Shown: positions 7,069 through 12,311 of the stretch, piece by piece
Numbering within the stretch: position 1 is the stretch's first letter
Layout of the letters: each line of letters starts with the position of its first letter
Assembly: GCA_900770785.1 (NCBI GenBank)
Contig: CAAGLJ010000194.1
Coordinates: 1 to 12,311 of the forward strand
DNA: 12,311 nucleotides
Origin: Lachnospiraceae bacterium
Lineage (GTDB): Bacteria; Bacillota; Clostridia; Lachnospirales; Lachnospiraceae
Direction: 5' to 3'
Translations under genes and position numbers: made by a program
Notes under the pieces: generated by a model
The model's input: the letters and a program-made list of their open reading frames with translations, nothing else
Told to the model about the DNA's origin: nothing
The model's database searches: none

Positions 7069-8670
7069 TTAATTCCAGTCTTCCTGCAGCCAGTTACGCA
7101 ACAGATTTGCTGCCGCTTCCGGATTTTCATTGACAAACTTCTCGATAAGTTTTCTCGTCTCCGATTTCGTCTCAACTTCAATATCCTCCAGCCCATTATC
7201 CTGGGTAGACTGAAGCAGACTTTCTACAGAAACCTCTTCTTCCTGTTCACTTTCTTTCTCTGCTCTCATACTGCGAATGATAACGAAGGCCAACAGACCC
7301 AAAATTAACACAATCAGAACAATCTGCAGAATATCCGTAGGGGTAACTGCCATTCCCTCCGCATCAATGTACATGGGCTCCTCATAAGCAACGAAGGAGA
7401 TGTTCTCTGCACTGATACCGGAGGCCTTAGCCACCAGATCCACTATATCCTCATCTACGGTCAGCTTTGTTCTTTCCTGATTCTGCGCCTTATAATCCTC
7501 CCAACTGATTCCATCAAGAAGCCCCTGATTTCTGGCATCCGTTTCCTTCAGCACCCGATATTTAATGGCTGCAACGGAAAGGGAAGAATCCCCGTACTTA
7601 ATCAGTCCGGCAGGAATTTTGGTGGTAGTCATCTTTTCATTAGGAAGATAATCTCTCGAAATCTCACTCTGGGTAGATGTACCATTCTGATAGTCGTTAA
7701 TTACATAGTCTGTATTATCCTGATTATTGGTGTCGGTTCCGGGAACCCCGCCTGTACCTCCGGTGGTTTCCGCTTCAAAAATATTTTCATGGCTGAGTAC
7801 CCCCTGGGTCTGTCCCTCGGGAGCGTAGAACAGATGAGTAACATCCTCTACGGTAGAGAAATCCAGCTGCAGATTGCTGGATACTTCTACAAGGTTATAC
7901 TCATTAGTGCCCAAAAGAACCTTTTTGATATTGCTCTGCAATACCGCTTCTGTCTGCTGCTTAACGTTCAGCTGGCTGCTGGCAGAACCGGTAATGGAAT
8001 AATTATCCTCGCCGGAGAAGAGAAGTTTCCCTTCCGTATCAATAATGGTTATGGTCTGGATATTCTGGTTGCCCAAGGCTGTCTTGACATATTGGGCGAT
8101 ACTGGTCGCCTGATCATCACTCAAGACATCATTCAGTTCCAGAATAATTCCAGCTGAGGAATCCTTCTCTCTGGCAATCATGGTTCCATCATCTTCAGGA
8201 ATATTCAGCTGTACTTTGGCACTGACAATGTTCTCCATACTTTCCAAGTGGCTTTCCATCTGGCTCTCCAGATAAACCCGGTAAAGCTTAACCTTGTCCG
8301 ATTCCGTTGTACTCAGACCGCCGCCGGTAACATTTTCAATTCCAAAGGTGGCCGTAGGAATATTATTGGCACCCAGCAAAAGGTTTGCAGGGCCAATTTG
8401 TTTCTCTTCCACCTCTATCCGGTAACCATCATCAGAGAGTCGGTAGGGAATACCTGCTCCATCCAGAAGCTCTGTAATGGTCGCTGCCTCCTTAGTGGAT
8501 TCACAGATTACCAATATTTCATATTTGGGTCTGCTTAATACGGTAATCAGAATGGCCAGGGCAACCACCACTCCTGCGGCTATGGAAATAATAATCGTTT
8601 TCTGTTTGGATGTATATCTATTCCACCATTCTAATACTCTGGCTGGAATTTCCTTTAATCTGTCTGTCAT
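7069..8670 (-). CDS. fliF: flagellar MS-ring protein FliF
   Basis: FliF assembles the MS ring in the inner membrane, the platform for the export gate, rod and C-ring. The 533-residue protein has membrane segments at about 26-46 (TIIISIAAGVVVALAILITV) and 446-466 (DILQIVLIVLILGLLAFVII). The YscJ/FliF ring-building domain lies at about 48-220, with GAGIPYRLSDDGYRIEV and RVYLESQMESHLESMENIVS. A second ring/FliF_C domain lies at about 235-435, interrupted by a Gly/Thr/Asn-rich loop at 302-320. The cytoplasmic C-terminus, KLIEKFVNENPEAAANLLRN then WLQEDWN, matches the FliG-binding tail. The start at 8670 has only a modest GTAAGAG site, 16 bp after fliE, so coupling to fliE translation is plausible. 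Confidence 0.97.
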   Translation of the reverse strand: MTDRLKEIPARVLEWWNRYTSKQKTIIISIAAGVVVALAILITVLSRPKYEILVICESTKEAATITELLDGAGIPYRLSDDGYRIEVEEKQIGPANLLLGANNIPTATFGIENVTGGGLSTTESDKVKLYRVYLESQMESHLESMENIVSAKVQLNIPEDDGTMIAREKDSSAGIILELNDVLSDDQATSIAQYVKTALGNQNIQTITIIDTEGKLLFSGEDNYSITGSASSQLNVKQQTEAVLQSNIKKVLLGTNEYNLVEVSSNLQLDFSTVEDVTHLFYAPEGQTQGVLSHENIFEAETTGGTGGVPGTDTNNQDNTDYVINDYQNGTSTQSEISRDYLPNEKMTTTKIPAGLIKYGDSSLSVAAIKYRVLKETDARNQGLLDGISWEDYKAQNQERTKLTVDEDIVDLVAKASGISAENISFVAYEEPMYIDAEGMAVTPTDILQIVLIVLILGLLAFVIIRSMRAEKESEQEEEVSVESLLQSTQDNGLEDIEVETKSETRKLIEKFVNENPEAAANLLRNWLQEDWN

Positions 8671-8686
8671 CGTCTCTTACCCGTTT

Positions 8687-9019
8687 CTAAATCTGCATAT
8701 TCATCAGTTCTTTGTAGCTTTCCAGGAACTTATCTCTGATTGCCACTGTATACTGCAAAGCGGTAGAGGCCTTGTTCATGGCAATGACAAGGTCATGGGT
8801 GTTGTCTATTTCACCCATGGCAAATTTTATTTTTTCATTTTCCGCGTCAGATAAGTACGAATTGGTCAGATTAACGTTATTGATTGCTGAGTCGAGAATA
8901 TAGGAAAAAGAATTTCCGCTGTCCACCACACTTCCTGTGGCTGCAGCCGTTGTTTTTTGTGTTTGTACGACACTCTTAATGAGATCTGAATTGACGTTAT
9001 ATAATGATGCAATATCCAT
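8687..9019 (-). CDS. fliE: flagellar hook-basal body complex protein FliE
   Basis: FliE joins the MS ring and export gate to the proximal rod and is one of the first exported rod components. The 110-residue length is typical. The diagnostic C-terminal segment is intact: VIAMNKASTALQYTVAIRDK, then FLESYKELMNMQI at the very end, matching the family's T..A..A..Y...VR.K...AY.E.M.MQ. The N-terminal half is Ser/Thr/Asn-rich and variable. The ATG at 9019 has AAGGAG about seven bases upstream. It lies 58 bp after flgC, and flgB-flgC-fliE order is the usual Firmicutes arrangement. Confidence 0.95.
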   Translation of the reverse strand: MDIASLYNVNSDLIKSVVQTQKTTAAATGSVVDSGNSFSYILDSAINNVNLTNSYLSDAENEKIKFAMGEIDNTHDLVIAMNKASTALQYTVAIRDKFLESYKELMNMQI

Positions 9020-9077
9020 TTATGTTCTCCTTAGTATTGGTTTCTTTCGTCTGGCTGAATTTTATCTGCTCGTTCGC

Positions 9078-9521
9078 TTACTTGCCAATATTCAGGCCCT
9101 GCTGTGCTATGGACTTACTTGCCCCAAAGGCAGTAGCATTGGCTTCATAGCTTCGGCTGGCATCAATCAGGTTGGTCATTTCCGTAATAATATTTACATT
9201 AGGGTAGGTTACATAGCCATTTTCATCCGCATCCGGATGAGAGGGATCGTAAACCATGTTCATCTCGGTTTTGGTATCCTCATAAACACCATTAACCTTA
9301 ACCCCCTTGCCCGAATAACGATCTGTTGCTTTATTCAGCACCTGGTGGAAAAGTGTCTGACTGTCCTTCTCCGTAAAAGTAACCACTTTCCTCACGTAAG
9401 GCGAACCATCCTCGGTTCTGGTGGTATTGGCATTGGCAACATTCTGGGAAATAATATCCATACGAAAACGCTGCGCAGTCATACCGCTGGCATTAATATC
9501 AAAAGAATCAAACATGCCCAT
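9078..9521 (-). CDS. flgC: flagellar basal-body rod protein FlgC
   Basis: FlgC is a proximal rod subunit exported by the flagellar system. The protein has 147 residues, normal for the family. The N-terminal rod signature is present (MTAQRFRMDIISQNVANANT, residues 14-33), followed by GSPYVRKVVTF. The C-terminal helix NLIDASRSYEANATAFGASK, then SIAQQGLNIGK, is the paired half of the coiled D0 domain. The ATG at 9521 has GGAGGG seven bases upstream. That ribosome binding site overlaps the flgB stop codon, only 12 bp away, which suggests coupled translation. A second ATG two codons in is possible but its spacing is worse. Confidence 0.97.
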   Translation of the reverse strand: MGMFDSFDINASGMTAQRFRMDIISQNVANANTTRTEDGSPYVRKVVTFTEKDSQTLFHQVLNKATDRYSGKGVKVNGVYEDTKTEMNMVYDPSHPDADENGYVTYPNVNIITEMTNLIDASRSYEANATAFGASKSIAQQGLNIGK

Positions 9522-9533
9522 ACTCTAACCCTC

Positions 9534-9923
9534 CTACTTCATCACCATCTGTAAATTGGCAAATTCCTGAGAAATACTGTCCGTCAACCCCTGATAGCGA
9601 AGCTGATTGGATGCCAGCTCCACATTCTCGGTATCAATGTCCACATTATTGCCATCCAGTCGATAGGAAAAGCCGGCATGATCTCTGTAAGTGACCGGAT
9701 TCAGCCTGTTCATCTTAACATTCGCCACCTTATCATCAATGGAATCGTATTGGTTACTCCTGATGGCTCTTTGCAGCTGTATCTCAAAATTAACATCCTG
9801 TCTCTTGTAGCCCGGAGTATCTACGTTGGCAATGTTATTGGAAATAGCGTCATTCCTGAGCCACGCAGCGTCCGCCGCCTTATCCAAAACGTTAATATAG
9901 TCAAATGCATTCGACTTTATCAT
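9534..9923 (-). CDS. flgB: flagellar basal-body rod protein FlgB, first gene of the flagellar operon
   Basis: FlgB is a proximal rod subunit. The protein has 129 residues from the ATG at 9923, close to the family norm. The rod signature AISNNIANVDTPGYKRQDVN is at 26-45. The C-terminal helix NQLRYQGLTDSISQEFANLQ plus MVMK completes the D0 domain. The start at 9923 is preferred because GGAGG lies six bases upstream. The frame stays open to an ATG at 9959, but that ATG lies in a hairpin of the leader without a ribosome binding site. FlgB opens the operon, about 63 bases downstream of the predicted transcription start. It follows codY and its terminator, as in B. subtilis where codY also directly precedes flgB. 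Confidence 0.96.
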   Translation of the reverse strand: MIKSNAFDYINVLDKAADAAWLRNDAISNNIANVDTPGYKRQDVNFEIQLQRAIRSNQYDSIDDKVANVKMNRLNPVTYRDHAGFSYRLDGNNVDIDTENVELASNQLRYQGLTDSISQEFANLQMVMK

Positions 9924-9939
9924 CTTTAGCCTCCAATCC

Positions 9940-9968
9940 TTAATGCAGATATACTCCATCTACATTAA
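9940..9968 (-). promoter_or_regulatory. flgB leader hairpin with GGA loop, possible CsrA site
   Basis: On the transcribed strand, TTAATGTAGAT (9968-9958) pairs with ATCTGCATTAA (9950-9940) in an 11-bp stem with one G-U pair. The loop is GGAGTAT. A second ANGGA motif (AAGGA) starts at 9941, with its GGA at 9939-9937. The flgB ribosome binding site GGAGG is at 9934-9930. The two GGA cores (9957 and 9939) are 18 bases apart. A GGA in a hairpin loop plus a second near the ribosome binding site is the usual layout of CsrA-repressed leaders. The hairpin is seen directly; the CsrA link is inference. Confidence 0.5.
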
Positions 9969-9992
9969 ACCCATTGTACATTGTCTTTTATC

Positions 9993-10020
9993 ATTATAGT
10001 GTATTTATACAAAAATACAA
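9993..10020 (-). promoter_or_regulatory. sigma-A type promoter of the flagellar operon
   Basis: A -35 box TTGTAT (10020-10015) and a perfect -10 box TATAAT (9998-9993) are separated by 16 bases. Transcription would start near 9986, leaving a leader of about 63 bases before flgB. It lies downstream of the codY terminator, so the flagellar operon has its own promoter. No sigma-28 type TAAA...GCCGATAA match was seen here. Sigma-A use is an inference from the boxes. Confidence 0.65.
10000..10019. promoter_or_regulatory. perfect dyad overlapping the flagellar promoter, possible operator
   Basis: The 20-bp element has 7-bp arms TGTATTT and AAATACA separated by six bases. It covers most of the -35 box and the entire 16-base spacer of the flgB promoter. 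A protein bound here would block RNA polymerase, so it looks like a repressor operator. The region is AT-rich, so a chance dyad is possible, and I do not recognise a known regulator's consensus. Confidence 0.4.
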
Positions 10021-10086
10021 GCTGTTTTTGACATAAAATTACACAAAAAATCAGATAGAATTCCTGTGCAATTTTTCTGTTTACAT

Positions 10087-10139
10087 AAAAAGCACCTCCC
10101 TGGCAGGAAGTCTATACCTTCCATCCCCGAGGTGCCTTT
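10087..10139 (-). terminator. rho-independent terminator after codY
   Basis: Reading the minus strand, AAAGGCACCTC pairs with GAGGTGCTTTT (one G-U pair) to form an 11-bp stem. A further inner stem, GGAAG with CTTCC, lies inside. The 3' arm runs directly into a T-tract. It starts about 18 bp after the codY stop and lies upstream of the flagellar promoter, so it should separate codY transcripts from flgB. Confidence 0.8.
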
Positions 10140-10157
10140 ACCATAATTGGGGGTATT

Positions 10158-10946
10158 CTATCCTTTTTTTATCTCTTTTTTCAGCTTCTCAATTTCTTCG
10201 TATACGGAATCGTTCAGTACCTTAATGTAGGTTCCCTTCATTCCCGAGGAACGTGATTCAATTACTCCCGCACTCTCAAATTTGCGGAGCGCATTGACGA
10301 TTACCGAACGGGTAATGCCTACCCGATCCGCAATCTTGCTGGCAACCAGAATTCCTTCCATCCCGTTCAGTTCTTCAAAAATATGAACGATGGCTTCCAT
10401 CTCCGAATAAGAAAGAGTTCCAATAGCAGAATGAATTACCGCCAGCTTCCGATTCTCCTCTGCATTTTCTTCGTTCAATGCCCGAAGCATTTCCAGCCCC
10501 ACCACAGTGGTTCCGTACTCACACAGAATGATATCGTCTATATCATAAAACCTTCCTGCCTTGTACAAAAAAAGAGTTCCCAGCCTTTCTCCGGCAATCT
10601 CAATAGGCGCTATAATGGCAGTATATTTTTCCATGTCGGTATATTCAAAGCCCAGGGTAGCCAGATTCACGTTCTCCTTTGTGGACAGAACCGCCAGCAT
10701 CCTTTCATTCAGCAGAGGATCCACAAAGCCTCCCACCTTATCGCTGATCAGCTCCTGAATAGGCTCCACCTTGGGACTGTAATCCACTCCCAGAACCTTC
10801 CCCTTGCGGCTTAATACCAGCACATTAGAGCTTAGAATATTCTTCATCACCTTACAAATATCATTAAAAACTACCTTGCTGGAGCCGTTGTTGTGCAGCA
10901 GTTCTCCAATTTTCCTGGTTTTATCCAATAGTTGTATACTACTCAT
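10158..10946 (-). CDS. codY: global nutrient-responsive transcriptional regulator CodY
   Basis: CodY is a dimeric DNA-binding repressor/activator of stationary-phase, amino-acid uptake and, in several species, motility genes. In B. subtilis it responds to branched-chain amino acids and GTP. The protein has 262 residues (B. subtilis 259). The N-terminal GAF effector domain spans about 1-155. The C-terminal winged helix-turn-helix is nearly identical to that of Bacillus: VASKIADRVGITRSVIVNAL at 201-220, then ESAGVIESRSSGMKGTYIKV. The GAF domain is more divergent. By ungapped alignment, Phe74 matches the isoleucine-contacting Phe71 of B. subtilis, but Gln64 stands where Arg61 binds the ligand carboxylate. 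The ATG at 10946 has GGAGG seven bases upstream. codY has its own promoter and a terminator, and lies between topA and the flagellar operon. Confidence 0.97.
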   Translation of the reverse strand: MSSIQLLDKTRKIGELLHNNGSSKVVFNDICKVMKNILSSNVLVLSRKGKVLGVDYSPKVEPIQELISDKVGGFVDPLLNERMLAVLSTKENVNLATLGFEYTDMEKYTAIIAPIEIAGERLGTLFLYKAGRFYDIDDIILCEYGTTVVGLEMLRALNEENAEENRKLAVIHSAIGTLSYSEMEAIVHIFEELNGMEGILVASKIADRVGITRSVIVNALRKFESAGVIESRSSGMKGTYIKVLNDSVYEEIEKLKKEIKKG

Positions 10947-10989
10947 ATTCTTTCCTCCACAGGCCCAAAAACCACGTTTATAATGAAAT

Positions 10990-11018
10990 ATTATAGCATA
11001 CTATTTGTTAAATCACAA
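10990..11018 (-). promoter_or_regulatory. codY promoter (extended -10)
   Basis: A -35 box TTGTGA (11018-11013) and a perfect -10 TATAAT (10995-10990) have an ideal 17-base spacer. The -10 is preceded by TGC, giving an extended -10 element. Transcription would start near 10983, leaving a leader of about 37 bases with a GGAGG site before codY. A 15-bp sequence overlapping the -35 (11011-11025) matches 11 of 15 positions of the CodY-box consensus, so autoregulation is possible. Confidence 0.7.
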
Positions 11019-11053
11019 GAAAATTCAAAATTATCTGTAAATTAATCACTTCT

Positions 11054-12311
11054 TTATTTTTTGTCTACAATATTACCGCAATTTTCATTGGCACAGACCA
11101 GTTTATTTCCTTTTTCCAGTAAAATGCTGCCACATTTATCACATTTCATACCAGAGGGCTTTTGCCATACCATAAAATCACATTCCGGATTATCAATACA
11201 GCCGTAGTATTTTCTGCCCTTTTTGGTTTTTTTGAGTACTATATCCTTACCACACTTAGGGCAGGCTACACCGATTTTTTCATAATAGGGTTTGGTATTC
11301 CGGCAGTCAGGAAAACCTGAGCAGGCCTGAAAACGTCCATGTGGGCCGTATTTAATGTACATGGGCCGACCGCAAAGCTCACAGTTTTCTCCCGAAAACT
11401 CTTCCTTAAGCTCTACCTCCTGCAACTCCTTTTCTGCCTTCTGTACTGCTTCGTCTAAATCCGGATAAAAATTTTCAATTATGGTTTTCCAGTTTACGGT
11501 TCCTTCTTCCACACCATCCAGAAGGGTTTCCATATTGGCCGTAAAGTGAACGTCCACGATGGAGGGAAAGGCTTCCTTCATCATCTGATTAACCACTTCC
11601 CCCAGCTCCGTCACGTAAAGATTCTTATTTTCCTTAACGATATATCTTCTTGCCAGAATGGTGGTGATGGTCGGTGCATAAGTACTTGGACGTCCGATTC
11701 CCAGCTCTTCCAGGGCACTGACCAGAGAGGCCTCCGTAAAATGCGCTACCGGCTGGGTAAAATGCTGCTTGGGAGTAAGCTCAGTAAGCGTAAGCCTGTC
11801 TCCTTTTTCCAGATTCTTTAACAACAGGTTGGAATCCTCTTTTTCCTCTTCCTCCTGGATGTACACGCTGCGAAAGCCCTCAAATTTGATTTTGCCGGCA
11901 GACAGGGTGAAGCGCCAGCTATCCGCATCTACCTTAACTGCCACAGTCTCATAAACTGCTTCACTCATCCGGCTTGCCACAAATCTTTTCCAGATCAACT
12001 GGTACAGCCTGAACTGTTCCCTGGACAGCGAATCTTTTATGGTCAATGGCGTCCTGGAAATATCGGTGGGACGAATGGCTTCATGGGCATCCTGAATCTT
12101 CTTTGCCTCTTTTTTCCCTTCTTCTCCTTTACCCGCATAGGCTTCACCATATTGCCCCACTATATATTCTCCGGCCTGCTTCATGGCCTCCTGGGATACA
12201 CGGGTAGAATCGGTACGCAGATAGGTGATTAACCCTACTGTACCATTTCCTTTTATATCAACGCCTTCGTATAGCTGCTGTGCCAGACGCATGGTTTTCT
12301 GCGTAGAAAAG
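11054..12311 (-). CDS. topA: DNA topoisomerase I (type IA), C-terminal part, runs off right edge
   Basis: TopA relaxes negative supercoils by cutting one DNA strand through a tyrosine. The gene enters from the right edge; the first visible residues are FSTQKT, before MRLAQQLYEG. About 418 residues are visible, against roughly 690 in B. subtilis TopA. The N-terminal TOPRIM domain therefore lies outside the window. The active-site motif GLITYLRTDSTR is present, with the catalytic Tyr codon at 12223-12221. Next come DAHEAIRPT and ELGIGRPSTYAPTITTIL. The C-terminus has three four-cysteine zinc ribbons: CELC/CSGFPDC, CPKC/CIDNPEC and CDKC/CANENC. No terminator follows the stop, so read-through into codY is possible, although codY has its own promoter. 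Confidence 0.97.
   Translation of the reverse strand, partial: FSTQKTMRLAQQLYEGVDIKGNGTVGLITYLRTDSTRVSQEAMKQAGEYIVGQYGEAYAGKGEEGKKEAKKIQDAHEAIRPTDISRTPLTIKDSLSREQFRLYQLIWKRFVASRMSEAVYETVAVKVDADSWRFTLSAGKIKFEGFRSVYIQEEEEKEDSNLLLKNLEKGDRLTLTELTPKQHFTQPVAHFTEASLVSALEELGIGRPSTYAPTITTILARRYIVKENKNLYVTELGEVVNQMMKEAFPSIVDVHFTANMETLLDGVEEGTVNWKTIIENFYPDLDEAVQKAEKELQEVELKEEFSGENCELCGRPMYIKYGPHGRFQACSGFPDCRNTKPYYEKIGVACPKCGKDIVLKKTKKGRKYYGCIDNPECDFMVWQKPSGMKCDKCGSILLEKGNKLVCANENCGNIVDKK

Noticed and set aside
9020..9077. The 58-bp gap between flgC and fliE as a possible regulatory element.
   Set aside because: I see only an AAGGAG ribosome binding site for fliE and no hairpin, promoter or repeat.
9924..9959. 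Extending flgB upstream to the ATG at 9959 (adds MEYICIKDWRLK).
   Set aside because: That ATG lies within the leader hairpin and has no ribosome binding site, while the ATG at 9923 has GGAGG six bases upstream and gives the usual FlgB N-terminus.
10026..10040. Possible CodY box upstream of the flagellar -35 element.
   Set aside because: Only 10 of 15 positions match the consensus, in very AT-rich sequence, so it is not distinguishable from chance, although CodY control of flagellar genes is known in B. subtilis.

Overview
The window is a stretch of low-to-mid G+C Firmicutes DNA in which every recognisable gene lies on the minus strand. It reads from the chromosomal genes topA and codY into the start of a large flagellar basal body/hook operon. 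The CodY sequence, the codY-flgB junction, the short Bacillus/Clostridium-type FlgD core and the YlxF/MotE-like gene between fliJ and fliK all fit a motile member of the Clostridia. Lachnospiraceae (a Roseburia/Eubacterium-like gut anaerobe) is my best guess, from overall protein appearance only.

Layout in the direction of transcription, from high to low coordinates: the 3' part of topA (DNA topoisomerase I, running off the right edge); a 107-bp gap with a strong extended -10 promoter; codY, the global nutrient-responsive regulator; a rho-independent terminator; a sigma-A type promoter and a structured 5' leader; then flgB, flgC, fliE, fliF, fliG, fliH, fliI, fliJ, a MotE/YlxF-like membrane coiled-coil gene, fliK, flgD, and the first codons of one more gene at the left edge. 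The flagellar genes are 12 to 58 bp apart, except for an 11-bp fliG/fliH overlap and a 119-bp gap before fliK.

Functionally, FliF forms the MS ring, FliG the rotor/switch ring on it, and FliE with FlgB and FlgC the base and proximal part of the rod. FliH, FliI and FliJ are the soluble ATPase module of the flagellar type III export apparatus. The MotE-like protein is probably an inner-membrane accessory. FliK sets hook length, and FlgD is the cap on which hook subunits assemble. TopA and CodY are not flagellar, but the codY-flgB adjacency is conserved with Bacillus subtilis, where CodY also represses motility genes.

No mobile elements, tRNAs, rRNAs, CRISPR arrays or broken genes were seen, and no stretch over 300 bp lacks a gene. 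The points most worth a second look are: a FlgD carrying two copies of a roughly 59-residue helical repeat of a kind seen in Firmicutes surface proteins; a stable hairpin with a GGA loop just upstream of the flgB ribosome binding site, arranged like a CsrA target; a perfect 7-bp dyad inside the flagellar promoter; and a CodY lacking the arginine that binds isoleucine in B. subtilis.
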